Shown in pieces: positions 37,473 through 46,755 of a stretch of 64,000 nucleotides of DNA. The position numbers were made by a program, and so were the translations under genes. The stretch covers positions 310,001-374,000 of the forward strand of contig CALSQF010000001.1 in NCBI GenBank assembly GCA_943788425.1. The letters are read 5' to 3'. Each line of letters starts with the position of its first letter. Position 1 is the stretch's first letter. The notes under the pieces are model-generated. The model saw only the letters and a program-made list of their open reading frames with translations, made no database searches and was not told the origin of the DNA. This stretch comes from an uncultured Planktomarina sp. GTDB lineage: Bacteria > Pseudomonadota > Alphaproteobacteria > Rhodobacterales > Rhodobacteraceae.

Positions 37473-38579
37473 TCACAAAAATGGCATCTCCACCAGCCTT
37501 GCCTCGACCATCCGGCCGCCGGCGCGAGACAAAGTTACTTTGTCGCCTACCATGCAGCTGCGTGAGATCAACGCGTAGCCAATATTTTTGTTCATACGCG
37601 GAGACCAAACACAATTGGTCATATCACCGACTTTCCGCCCATCAACGGTGATATATTCCCAAGAAAAGCCCAGAGGATCAGGCGTTTCACCGTCTAAGAT
37701 CAAACCAAGTTGATGACGCTTAGGCCCCTCCGCATGGATCCGGCGCAGCGCCTGAATGCCGATCACGTCATCCGGCACATCCAAGTCAATATAGTTGCCC
37801 AAGCGCACCTCATAAGGATTGGTGGTGCCATCGCTATCAGAGCCACAGCTCACCAGACCGCTTTCGGTCCGCTCAGGTGAGGTTGGGCCACCATTGCCGA
37901 TGTCAAAAGTAGCGCCGGCTTCTTTGACAATCTTCCACAGCTCATCGCCGCGTGTTCCATCGCGCAGGTAAATCTCAAACCCGCCTTGTTTTGACCACCC
38001 CGAGCGTTGCACGGCCACTGGAATTCCATTGATTTCAGTTTCAGAGAACCAAAAATATTTCAAATCATTTACCCAGTCGCCAAAGATTGACGAAACAACC
38101 GCTCCGGCTTTTGGCCCTTGCACCGCCAAGGGCGAAACATCCGGCTCAGAAATTTTCACATTCAAGCCACGTTCAGCAGCGATCGCACGGGCCCAAAACC
38201 AAATATCACTGTCAGAAATCGAAAACCAAAACAGATCTTCGCGCAGTTTGAGTAAAATTGGATCATTGATCAAAATACCTTCGTGATTGCAAAGCGGCAC
38301 ATATTTGCCTTGCCCGATCTTGCATTTTGACAAATCGCGCGGGCTGAGGATCTGCGCCAATTTAGCGGCATCGGGTCCTTCAAGCTGCACCTGCCGCTCC
38401 GCACCCACGTCCCACATGACGACCCCATTCAACAGGTCCCAATATTCCTTATCCTTATCGCCAAAACTGGCCGGCAAAATCATCCGGTTGTAGATCGAGG
38501 CATTTGTACAGCCCTCGGCAACCACCGAGTTGAAGAAGGGCGACGGACGCAACCGCGCAGTGGCATGGACCTGAAACAT
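37473..38579 (-). CDS. DmdA/GcvT-family folate-dependent methyltransferase
   Basis: A protein of 368 residues similar to DMSP demethylase DmdA and to the glycine-cleavage T protein. DmdA-like stretches include YNRMILPASF, VWDVGAERQVQ-type VMWDVGAERQVQ, DVSPLAVQGPKAG and RSGWSKQGGFEIYL. The downstream region reads GNGGPTSPERTESGLVSCGSD, where known DmdA has GCPN and LLSYGND, so substrate specificity may differ. The family moves a methyl (or methylene) group from a betaine or amine to tetrahydrofolate. It is divergent from hyuA, with GGAG before the ATG. It is either a divergent dmdA or an N-demethylase for the neighbouring module. Confidence 0.75.
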   Translation of the reverse strand: MFQVHATARLRPSPFFNSVVAEGCTNASIYNRMILPASFGDKDKEYWDLLNGVVMWDVGAERQVQLEGPDAAKLAQILSPRDLSKCKIGQGKYVPLCNHEGILINDPILLKLREDLFWFSISDSDIWFWARAIAAERGLNVKISEPDVSPLAVQGPKAGAVVSSIFGDWVNDLKYFWFSETEINGIPVAVQRSGWSKQGGFEIYLRDGTRGDELWKIVKEAGATFDIGNGGPTSPERTESGLVSCGSDSDGTTNPYEVRLGNYIDLDVPDDVIGIQALRRIHAEGPKRHQLGLILDGETPDPLGFSWEYITVDGRKVGDMTNCVWSPRMNKNIGYALISRSCMVGDKVTLSRAGGRMVEARLVEMPFL

Positions 38580-38646
38580 TTTGAGCTCCTAATATGACGC
38601 TAAAACGCGCTTTAGTGCAGGCAGGCCCCGTCTGGCAATCCCCGGA

Positions 38647-38660
38647 ATTGCAGCTGCAAT
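38647..38660. promoter_or_regulatory. Palindrome ATTGCAGCTGCAAT between dmdA-like and hyuA genes
   Basis: A perfect 14-bp palindrome in the 271-bp divergent gap, a natural place for an operator shared by both transcripts. No regulator gene lies next to it, so the binding factor is unknown. Confidence 0.4.
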
Positions 38661-38850
38661 GTGACCTTGCGTCATCAGTATGACCAAGACATTAAATCCG
38701 GGGCCCGTTTCGACCAAATCGCATAAAGTTGCGCATCAGAATCCAGGTCGAAAACTGCGTATTTTCTTTGCCGCTTTGTCACAAAAATTGAGCTAAATCC
38801 CTTCCCCTGCTGCCACATTCTGTTAACCTGAAAACACGTTGGAGGATGAA

Positions 38851-40950
38851 ATGCAAAAGCAACCTGTGCGCCTGGGCGTGGATATTGGCGGTACATTTAC
38901 GGATGTCGTTTTAGAGCGTGGCGACGACCTGTTTTCCACCAAAGTCTTGACCACCTATAGCGCCCCAGAGGAAGCCATTGTCGAAGGCATGGCGCGCGTT
39001 TGCGCACAAGCCCAAATAGATCCCACGCAGATCACCCAGATCATTCATGGCACCACTCTGGCCACAAATGCTCTGATCGAGCGCCGCGGTGCCAAAACCG
39101 CTTTAATCACCACCAAAGGGTTCCGCGATGTGATTGAGATGCGCACCGAAAGCCGCTTTGAACAATATGACCTCAACCTAACCCTACCTCCACCGCTTCT
39201 GCCCCGCAATTTTCGCTATACAATCAAGGAGCGGATGCAGGCTGATGGGCAAGTGCTCAAGCCGATCAACCGCGCTGAGATTGAATCCCTGGTCAATGAA
39301 ATTAAGCAGGCCGGTTTTGAAAGCATCGCCGTGGGTTTTCTGCATTCCTACGTCAATGACGCCCATGAGCGCCTCGTGGCTGAGGTTGTGTCTGAGAAAA
39401 TGCCCGGCGCCATGCTGTCTCTGTCTTGCGAGGTCAGCCCGCAGATGCGCGAATATGAGCGTTTCAACACCACAATCGCCAATGCCTATATCAAACCCTT
39501 GATGAAAACTTATTTGGGCCGTCTCAAAGGGCGTTTGAACAGTGAAGGCGCACGATGTCCAATCTTTTTGATGCACTCCGGCGGCGGCATTATCAGCCTG
39601 GAAAATGCCGCTGAATTTCCCGTTCGCTTGGTGGAATCCGGCCCGGCCGGCGGGGCGGTTTTTGCCGCCCATATCGCCGCGCGTCACCAGATTGATAAGG
39701 TGCTCTCTTTCGATATGGGCGGCACCACGGCGAAGATTTGCCTCATCAAATATCAAACTCCAAAAACCGCCCGTGTCTTCGAGGTTGCACGCAGCTATCG
39801 GTTCAAAAAAGGCTCGGGCATGCCCATTTTAATTCCCGTAATTGATATGGTTGAGATCGGCGCCGGTGGTGGCTCTTTGGCCTATGTCGACAGCCTGCGG
39901 CAAATCAGGGTTGGGCCAGAAAGCGCCGGTTCCGAGCCGGGCCCGGCCTGCTATGGCCGTGGTGGCACCCGCCCGGCGGTGACCGATGCTGATTTGGTCC
40001 TGGGACGGCTGGATCCAGACAAGTTTGCAGGCGGGCGCATCACACTGAAGCCGGCGGCGAGCGCAGCCGCGCTTGCGGCACATTTGGGCGATACGCTTGG
40101 TATGGATAGCCAAACTGCCGCCTTCGGCGTCTCCGAGGTTGTGGATGAAAATATGGCCAATGCCGCGCGGGTGCATGCTGTTGAAAACGGAGAAGATCTC
40201 AGCGATTACACGATGATCGCCTTTGGCGGCGCAGCGCCTTTACACGCGGGGCGATTGTGCGAAAAATTGGGCATTGCCCGCCTCCTCGTGCCCAGTGGCG
40301 CAGGGGTCGGGTCTGCGATTGGCTTTCTGCGCGCGCCATTCAGCTTTGAAGCCACCCGCAGCCAGTTCATGCGTTTGGCTGATTTCAGATCAGACCTGGC
40401 GACCGACTTGCTGGTGGAATTGACTCAGGAAGCCACTGCCTTTGTGCGCAGCTGTGACGCGAAGGCCGAAATTGATGCGCAATACAAAGTCTATATGCGC
40501 TATTCGGGCCAGGGATGGGAAATTCCCGTAGCCCTTGACGCCACCTTGGCTCAATCGCCCGATGCAGCAAAGTTTGAAGCGCTGTTTGAGCGCGAATACA
40601 AAACCCTTTTTGGCCGCAGCGTCGCAGGTATGGACATCGAGATCACCGTTTGGTCGGTCAATGCCGCAACCACCATCGCAGCTGCACAGCCCCTGGCGCC
40701 CCAGCCGGCTGGCCAGCGCTTGACGACCACCCATTACCGCAGCCTATTTGATGCCGCATCGGCGCAAATGACACAGGCGGCCCAATGGCGCCGCGCCGAT
40801 ATGGCCATAGGCGCAGAGCTGGACGGGCCTGCGGTGATTGAAGAAGAGGAAACCACCATCATCGTGCCCAAATCCCGCCGCGCGCGGTCGATGAGTGATG
40901 GCTGTATTGAACTGACCGCGCGGCCAGTAGACAAAGGAGCGGCGCAATGA
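38851..40950 (+). CDS. hyuA: Hydantoinase/oxoprolinase family, HyuA subunit
   Basis: A protein of 699 residues with the ASKHA-type ATP fold. Phosphate motifs are DIGGTFTDVVL at the N-terminus and FDMGGTTAKICL in the middle, and HGTTLATNALIER is typical for N-methylhydantoinase A. The family couples ATP hydrolysis to opening of cyclic imides or 5-oxoproline, or to ATP-dependent carboxylation. GGAGGATGAA precedes the ATG at 38851. It overlaps hyuB by ATGA, so the two form a complex and an operon. The substrate is not readable from sequence. Confidence 0.9.
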   Translation: MQKQPVRLGVDIGGTFTDVVLERGDDLFSTKVLTTYSAPEEAIVEGMARVCAQAQIDPTQITQIIHGTTLATNALIERRGAKTALITTKGFRDVIEMRTESRFEQYDLNLTLPPPLLPRNFRYTIKERMQADGQVLKPINRAEIESLVNEIKQAGFESIAVGFLHSYVNDAHERLVAEVVSEKMPGAMLSLSCEVSPQMREYERFNTTIANAYIKPLMKTYLGRLKGRLNSEGARCPIFLMHSGGGIISLENAAEFPVRLVESGPAGGAVFAAHIAARHQIDKVLSFDMGGTTAKICLIKYQTPKTARVFEVARSYRFKKGSGMPILIPVIDMVEIGAGGGSLAYVDSLRQIRVGPESAGSEPGPACYGRGGTRPAVTDADLVLGRLDPDKFAGGRITLKPAASAAALAAHLGDTLGMDSQTAAFGVSEVVDENMANAARVHAVENGEDLSDYTMIAFGGAAPLHAGRLCEKLGIARLLVPSGAGVGSAIGFLRAPFSFEATRSQFMRLADFRSDLATDLLVELTQEATAFVRSCDAKAEIDAQYKVYMRYSGQGWEIPVALDATLAQSPDAAKFEALFEREYKTLFGRSVAGMDIEITVWSVNAATTIAAAQPLAPQPAGQRLTTTHYRSLFDAASAQMTQAAQWRRADMAIGAELDGPAVIEEEETTIIVPKSRRARSMSDGCIELTARPVDKGAAQ

Positions 40951-42671
40951 TCGCATCCACGCCCCCCCGCGCCACCTCTGAGGTGCAGTATCAAGTCATG
41001 TGGAACCGCCTGATCTCTGTGGTGGAAGAGCAGGCGCAAGCGCTGGTGCGAACGGCCTTCTCAACCTCTGTGCGCGAGGCTGGGGATCTTTCTGCCGGGG
41101 TCTATGATGCGCAAGGGCACATGCTGGCCCAAGCGGTCACCGGCACCCCAGGCCATGTCAATGCCATGGCCGACGCGGTGGACCATTTCATACGCCGGAT
41201 TGGCCGCGAAAATTTCGCCCCCGGCGATATTTACATCACCAATGACCCTTGGGAGGGCACCGGCCACTTACATGACATTACCATTGTAACCCCCAGTTAC
41301 TACAGCGAAACCTTTGTGGGCTTCTTTGCCTGCACCGCGCATATCGTTGATATCGGGGGCCGAGGGTTTGGAGCGGATGCCAATAGTGTCTATGAGGAAG
41401 GTCTCTACATACCCATTATGAAATTGGCCGATCGCGGCGTGGTGGATCAGACCTTGATGCGAATCATCCGCGGCAATGTGCGCGAGCCTGATCAGCTGGT
41501 GGGAGACATCTATGCGCTGGCCAGCTGCAACGAAATTGGCCACCGCCGCTTGATTGATATGATGAAGGAATTTGAGCTTGCGGATCTGTCCGGGATTTCT
41601 GAGTTTATTCTGTCCAACTCCCGCCGCGCGACACTTGAGCGGATCAACGCGCTGACGCCCGGCATGGCCCGAGGGGAAATGCGCACCGACGGCTATGCGC
41701 AGCCGGTTGATCTCAAAGTGCAGCTCACCATCGAAAAAGACCGTATTTTATGCGATTTTTCCGGCACTTCTGGCCTGGATAAGAAGGGCATCAACTGCCC
41801 ATTGGTCTACACCAAAGCCTATGCCTGCTACGCGCTCAAATGCGCCATAGCGCCGGAGATTCCCAATAACGCGGCCAGCCTGGCGCCCTTTGAAATCACG
41901 GCGCCAGAAAACACCATCGTGAATGCCCTGCATCCCGCCCCTGTGGCGCTGCGCCATATCATTGGTCATATGGTGCCCGACGCGGTCTATGCGGCTTTGG
42001 ATCAATTGTTGCCCGGGCTGGTGCCTGCTGAGGGCGCGGGTTGCCTGTGCAATTTCCAAGTCTCGCTGCGCCCCCGCAGCGATGCGCCCGCCCCGCCTCA
42101 TGCCCGGCGCGCAGAGGTTTTGACCTTCAACTCCGGCGGATCTGGTGCACGACCCAGTTTGGATGGAATGAACGCCACCGCTTTTCCCAGCGGAGTGATG
42201 ACCATGCCCGTCGAAGCCACCGAGCAGGTAGGCCCGGTATTGATCTGGCGCAAAGAGCTGCGTGCCGACAGCGGCGGCGTAGGCCGACATCGCGGTGGAT
42301 TAGGTCAATATATGGAGGTTGGCGCGCAAGAGGGTTACGAATTTGACATCCAAGCCATGTTCGATCGCGTCAACCACCCAGCAAATGGTCGCCAAGGCGG
42401 ATCCAAAGGCGGGCCCACCACGATCGCGCTTGACGATGGCGCGCCCATGCGCGGTAAAGGCAAGCAATTTGTGCCACATGGCAAAAAGGTCATGATGGCT
42501 TTCCCCGGTGGCGCAGGATACGGACCTGTCTGCGAACGCAGCACCGCAGAAATCCTAAAAGATCTGGCTGGCGGCTATATCACCGCGCAGGCGGCAGAAG
42601 AGCTTTACAGTCTGGCGCCACAACAGATCGCCGATGTTCTGGAGCGGGCGAAAAACGGTGAGGCGTTCTAA
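40947..42671 (+). CDS. hyuB: Hydantoinase/oxoprolinase family, HyuB subunit
   Basis: A protein of 574 residues, partner of HyuA. The family sequence is clear from the N-terminus (MWNRLISVVEEQA, TAFSTSVREAGDLS) through VTGTPGHVNAM, YITNDPWEGTGHLHDI and IGHMVPDAVYAAL, to the Gly-rich end EVLTFNSGGSGARP and GAGYGPVCERS. It starts within the hyuA stop and ends directly before the FAD oxidoreductase ATG with no gap, so translation is tightly coupled. Confidence 0.9.
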   Translation: MIASTPPRATSEVQYQVMWNRLISVVEEQAQALVRTAFSTSVREAGDLSAGVYDAQGHMLAQAVTGTPGHVNAMADAVDHFIRRIGRENFAPGDIYITNDPWEGTGHLHDITIVTPSYYSETFVGFFACTAHIVDIGGRGFGADANSVYEEGLYIPIMKLADRGVVDQTLMRIIRGNVREPDQLVGDIYALASCNEIGHRRLIDMMKEFELADLSGISEFILSNSRRATLERINALTPGMARGEMRTDGYAQPVDLKVQLTIEKDRILCDFSGTSGLDKKGINCPLVYTKAYACYALKCAIAPEIPNNAASLAPFEITAPENTIVNALHPAPVALRHIIGHMVPDAVYAALDQLLPGLVPAEGAGCLCNFQVSLRPRSDAPAPPHARRAEVLTFNSGGSGARPSLDGMNATAFPSGVMTMPVEATEQVGPVLIWRKELRADSGGVGRHRGGLGQYMEVGAQEGYEFDIQAMFDRVNHPANGRQGGSKGGPTTIALDDGAPMRGKGKQFVPHGKKVMMAFPGGAGYGPVCERSTAEILKDLAGGYITAQAAEELYSLAPQQIADVLERAKNGEAF

Positions 42672-43880
42672 ATGGCACAGCCACAGCAAACTCCAAAAGC
42701 GCATAGCTATGACATAATCTTTATTGGAGGCGCTATGTATGGCAGCTCCATCGCCTGGTGGCTCAGCCGCGATCCGGGATTTGACGGGTCCATTCTTGTG
42801 GTGGAGCGGGATTTCAGTTTTGAATGCGCGTCCACAAGCCACACCAATTCTTGCATCCGTCAACAGTTTTCAAACCCAACCAATATCCAAGTCAGCCAAT
42901 TTGGCGCAGAGTTTATCAACAATTTTCAAAGCTATTTTGATCACGACCCGCGTGTTCCGAAAATCCATATACAATCTTTTGGCTATATGTATTTGGCCAA
43001 TAGCGCCGCTGATGCCGAAAGCCTGCGGCACAGTCAAACGCTGCAGGCACAAATGGGCGCTGGCACGCGGCATATGACAGCCTCTGAAATTCAGGCCGAA
43101 TATCCGTTTTATCATGTGGGCGACATTACCGTAGGCAATCATAACACCGTCAACGAAGGCTATTTTGACGGCGGCACGATTTTTGATTGGTGCAAGCGCG
43201 TGGCCCAAGAAAAAGGCGCTGAATATGTGCAAAATGAGGTTGTGGCGATGGACCGGCACGCAGACCGCATCCACAGCGTGACCCTGGCCTCGGGCGAGAG
43301 GCTCAGCTGCGGGCTCGTGGTCAATTGCACAGGCCCGCGCGCCGCGCAAACTGCGCGTATGGCCGGGCTAGACTTGCCAGTTGAGCCGCGCAAACGCTAC
43401 AGCTTCGTCTTTGATGCCGAGCAGCCGCTGGCGCGCGACCTTCCCCTCACCATCGACCCCTCTGGCGTGCATATGCGTTCGGAGGGGCGCTATTATCTTG
43501 CCGGCTGTCCGCCCGATGATGATGCGCCCGTAGCCTATGACGATTTCACCCAAGACCACAGCATCTGGCAAGAGAAGGTCTGGCCCATCATCGCCGCCCG
43601 TGTGCCGCAATTCGAAGCGATCAAGCTGATCAACAGCTGGGCGGGACATTACGCCTATAACACCTTCGATCAAAACGCGATCATCGGCCCGCATCATCAG
43701 GTCGAGAACTTCCTCTTTGCCAATGGTTTTTCGGGCCACGGCTTGCAACAATCTATGGCCATCGGGCGCGGATTGGCCGAATTTATCACCTATGGCGCCT
43801 ATCGCAGCATTGACCTTTCCCCCTTCGCATACAAACGTATCGAAGAGGGCAAACCCTTTTTAGAAAAGGCAGTAATTTGA
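42672..43880 (+). CDS. FAD-dependent DAO-type oxidoreductase
   Basis: A protein of 402 residues with the FAD dinucleotide fold near the N-terminus (DIIFIGGAMYGSSIAWWL) and the DAO C-terminal part (YAYNTFDQNAIIGPH, FANGFSGHGLQQSMAIGRGLAEF). Members include sarcosine and dimethylglycine oxidases and D-amino-acid dehydrogenases, so an amine or N-methyl amino acid is a plausible substrate. The ATG follows the hyuB stop directly, and its own stop overlaps the SDR start (TGATG). It would be a natural partner for the GcvT/DmdA-like protein. Confidence 0.85.
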   Translation: MAQPQQTPKAHSYDIIFIGGAMYGSSIAWWLSRDPGFDGSILVVERDFSFECASTSHTNSCIRQQFSNPTNIQVSQFGAEFINNFQSYFDHDPRVPKIHIQSFGYMYLANSAADAESLRHSQTLQAQMGAGTRHMTASEIQAEYPFYHVGDITVGNHNTVNEGYFDGGTIFDWCKRVAQEKGAEYVQNEVVAMDRHADRIHSVTLASGERLSCGLVVNCTGPRAAQTARMAGLDLPVEPRKRYSFVFDAEQPLARDLPLTIDPSGVHMRSEGRYYLAGCPPDDDAPVAYDDFTQDHSIWQEKVWPIIAARVPQFEAIKLINSWAGHYAYNTFDQNAIIGPHHQVENFLFANGFSGHGLQQSMAIGRGLAEFITYGAYRSIDLSPFAYKRIEEGKPFLEKAVI

Positions 43881-44716
43881 TGAAAAAACTCGTGTTAACC
43901 GGTGCCGCGGGACGGCTGGGCTCCTATCTGCGCGAACCGCTAAGCCAGATGTGTGACCGCCTGGTCTCCACCGATTGGACCGAGGACATCGGCAAGCTTT
44001 ATCCCAGTGAGACCTACGTCAAAGCAGACCTAGGCGATCTGGAGGCAATGGAGGCGGTGCTTGATGGTGCGGATATGGTGGTCCATTTTGGCGCAATTGG
44101 TGATGAGGCCGCCTGGGACAAGATCCTACATTCCAATATCATTGGCGCCTATAATGTGTGGGAAGCAGCCGCGCGCAAGGGGCTGCGCCGCGTGGTCTAT
44201 GCTAGCTCTATCCATGCGGTGGGCATGTATCCCAAAACCCAAAGGATCGATACCGAGGTGCCGCACCGCCCGGACACTTACTATGGTTTGGCTAAATGTT
44301 TTGCAGAGGATCTTGGCAGTCTCTATTGGGACAAGAAGGGCATTGAGAGTGTGCACCTGCGAATCCTTTCCGCCGCACAGATCAACAACCCGCGCGCGCT
44401 CGGCTCCTGGCTGTCCTATGACGATCTGATCCACTTGGTTCAGCAGGCCATAACCACACCGATCACGGGCTTTTCCGTGATCTATGGCGTGTCCAATAAT
44501 GACCGGGTCACGGTCGACAATCACAAGGCGGCCTTCTTGGGATATCGCCCGAAAGACAATGCCGAGCAATTTGCAGAAGAGGTCCTGGCGGCCGCCGATC
44601 CAGCAGCCCCTCATGACCCTGGGCAAATGTGCCAAGGCGGACCGTTCGCGTCAGTGGAGATTGGATTTTCAGGCACAGCCAGCATGAATATCGTGCAAGA
44701 CAAAAAAGAGATATAA
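43880..44716 (+). CDS. NAD-dependent extended SDR, uronate-dehydrogenase-like
   Basis: A protein of 278 residues: Rossmann motif TGAAGRLGSYL, catalytic Ser/Tyr/Lys in YASSIHAVG and YYGLAK, and the uronate-dehydrogenase-like SWLSYDDLIHL and VIYGVSNND. Uronate dehydrogenases oxidise hexuronates to lactones, but the family also takes other substrates. The start ATG overlaps the FAD oxidoreductase stop by one base. A TTG three bases upstream is also open. Its role in the operon is unclear. Confidence 0.85.
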   Translation: MKKLVLTGAAGRLGSYLREPLSQMCDRLVSTDWTEDIGKLYPSETYVKADLGDLEAMEAVLDGADMVVHFGAIGDEAAWDKILHSNIIGAYNVWEAAARKGLRRVVYASSIHAVGMYPKTQRIDTEVPHRPDTYYGLAKCFAEDLGSLYWDKKGIESVHLRILSAAQINNPRALGSWLSYDDLIHLVQQAITTPITGFSVIYGVSNNDRVTVDNHKAAFLGYRPKDNAEQFAEEVLAAADPAAPHDPGQMCQGGPFASVEIGFSGTASMNIVQDKKEI

Positions 44717-44723
44717 CACAGCA

Positions 44724-45728
44724 ATGGCGGTGGACCCAACCTCTCCCAACTGCTGCGCGCCACCCGGCCCCCAGGGTACCCCCTCTCAACGTGTCTCGCA
44801 AACTTTGAGCGGTGGAGCGCATCGCGGGGCGCTATGCCCCATACCAGGCGGAACAGCTTTCATGGGGACCAACCGACCGGTCAACAAACTAGACGGCGAA
44901 TTCCCGCAGCGGCGGGTCAAGCTGAAACCCTTTCTGTTGGGGCAGACTCCGGTGAGCAATGCCGAATTCTCCGACTTCGCAGAACAGACCGGCTATGTCA
45001 CAGAGGCTGAAATTTTTGGCTGGTCGTTCGTCTTTCATCTCCAGGTTCCAGCGCGCCAGACCACCTGGCAAGGCGCGGCAGCTGCGCAATGGTGGCGGCG
45101 GGTCGATGGCGCAAATTGGCGGCGTCCCACAGGCCCTTTAGGCGCCAAAGGCCTGCCCGATCACCCTGCGGTGCATCTATCTTGGACAGATGCGCAGGCC
45201 TATTGCGCCTGGGCGGGGGGACGTCTTCCGAAGGAAGCAGAATGGGAGCATGCCGCCCGTGGTGGTTTGGGAGATGTGACCTATCCCTGGGGCAATGCGC
45301 CACCCGATGATCATGAGCATCTGCCCTGCAATATCTGGCAAGGCAATTTTCCCACCCAGAACACCGCCGCCGATGGCTATGCTTTCACCAGCCCGGCTCG
45401 CTCCTTTGCCGCCAATGGATACGGGCTTTATGGCATGGCCGGCAATGTTTGGGATTGGACCGCCGATCTGTTTCGCCTCAAATCCCTCTCCAAAGCCGGC
45501 AAGGCTCATGCGGCGGCCATGCAGGGGTATCGGGTCATCAAAGGCGGCAGCTTTCTGTGCCATGCCTCCTATTGCTCGCGCTACCGCATCGCCGCACGCA
45601 CAGGCAATTCGCCAGAAAGCACCACCAACCATATGGGATTTCGCATTGCTTTTGACGCGCCCGCCACGCGCGCCAGTCAGCCCTCCGATGAGCCTACAAA
45701 CCAGGACGAGGATGAAGTTCACTGTTAG
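44724..45728 (+). CDS. Formylglycine-generating-enzyme (SUMF1) family protein
   Basis: A protein of 334 residues. The N-terminal CCAP, the start of the fold (PIPGGTAFMGT), the sugar-oxidase-like AGGRLPKEAEWEHAARGG and NVWDWTAD, and the C-terminal GGSFLCHASYC are all as in true FGE. The copper-binding Cys pair is C279 and C284, and the end is NHMGFR. FGE oxidises a Cys in sulfatases to formylglycine in an oxygen-dependent way. No sulfatase is encoded in this window, so the target is missing or elsewhere. It is the last gene of the hyuA run. Confidence 0.85.
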   Translation: MAVDPTSPNCCAPPGPQGTPSQRVSQTLSGGAHRGALCPIPGGTAFMGTNRPVNKLDGEFPQRRVKLKPFLLGQTPVSNAEFSDFAEQTGYVTEAEIFGWSFVFHLQVPARQTTWQGAAAAQWWRRVDGANWRRPTGPLGAKGLPDHPAVHLSWTDAQAYCAWAGGRLPKEAEWEHAARGGLGDVTYPWGNAPPDDHEHLPCNIWQGNFPTQNTAADGYAFTSPARSFAANGYGLYGMAGNVWDWTADLFRLKSLSKAGKAHAAAMQGYRVIKGGSFLCHASYCSRYRIAARTGNSPESTTNHMGFRIAFDAPATRASQPSDEPTNQDEDEVHC

Positions 45729-45809
45729 CTAAGGTAGTTAAGGCCAACGAAATCTAATCAGCTCACTCGTTATCGTAGCTATATTGCCTGACCTAGCCCC
45801 CCAGCGCGC

Positions 45810-46655
45810 TCAACGGCCGTAAGGGTTGGGCGGTGCAGGGGTGAAGTCCGCCAGTGTTTTAGGCGCATAGATCTCGATCACCAGTGGATGGCATTGCGCT
45901 GTGTCACTGGAATGCTCTGCGCCGCAATCACCGCCCGGGCAGACAGAAAGCCCCAGCGTGATATCAATCTGTGCCTCTAGTTCAAGGAAATCTCCCGGAC
46001 GTACGGGGCTGGCCTTCATGAAGTATTGATGTGTGTCGCGGGTAAACCCCGTTAACATAAAGACATTGAGCACATCATGCACATGCCGCTCCGCTTCCTC
46101 GGGCAGCAAATCAAAGTGATCAGCAACGGCGCGCGTTAGGTTGGAGTGGCAACAATTATGGTAATCTGTGCCACTGAGCAGGCGGCCCGTATAGGGGTCA
46201 CAGCGCGTGCCGATCACATCATGCACCGAACCGCCATCCGCGTCATAGCCATACCAGTCAAGCGTGTCACAGATGATATGCGCCAAGGGCCGCATGAAGG
46301 GGAAGCTCGACCAAAGGCTGTCTCCCGTGCTGACATGGGTGCCATGCAAAGCGCGTGTTTTGCCGCTGTAGAAATGCTCCGCAAGGTTGTGGCTGTTCCA
46401 AATGTTCAGATCTCCTACCTGCGGTCCCCCCACCGAAACAATCCGCGCGAAATGCCCCGCTGGCACATCAATACAGCCAGCCGACCGGGGCGGCACAGAG
46501 AGCCGCTGTACCAAATCTGCGCCCTCCCGCCTTGCGGCTGAAGCCGCCAGAGTCACCTGTGGCAAGGTTTCGGTTGGATAGCATACAACCACCGAACGCG
46601 CCCGCCGCGTCTGCGCATCTTTGGGCTCTGGGTGCAAGGGATGTTGAAGTTTCAT
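45810..46655 (-). CDS. DUF1989 (urea-carboxylase-associated) family protein
   Basis: A protein of 281 residues with the DUF1989 core: DVPAGHFARIVSVGGPQVGD, DVIGTRCDPY, NCCHSNLTRAV and a late CPGGDCGAEHSSD. Conserved Cys and His suggest a metal site. Members are encoded next to urea carboxylase, allophanate hydrolase and guanidine genes, but the reaction is not settled in general. It is divergent from the PLP-lyase gene with 100 bp between starts, which suggests a shared control region. Confidence 0.85.
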   Translation of the reverse strand: MKLQHPLHPEPKDAQTRRARSVVVCYPTETLPQVTLAASAARREGADLVQRLSVPPRSAGCIDVPAGHFARIVSVGGPQVGDLNIWNSHNLAEHFYSGKTRALHGTHVSTGDSLWSSFPFMRPLAHIICDTLDWYGYDADGGSVHDVIGTRCDPYTGRLLSGTDYHNCCHSNLTRAVADHFDLLPEEAERHVHDVLNVFMLTGFTRDTHQYFMKASPVRPGDFLELEAQIDITLGLSVCPGGDCGAEHSSDTAQCHPLVIEIYAPKTLADFTPAPPNPYGR

Positions 46656-46755
46656 GCAATCTCTCTATCTGGTTGCGCCCATGTTAAAGGCACGCTACGA
46701 AATTGACAATTCCGCGCTGTGACAGGTCGCATATAGGCTTGCTCTTTCGGATGCG

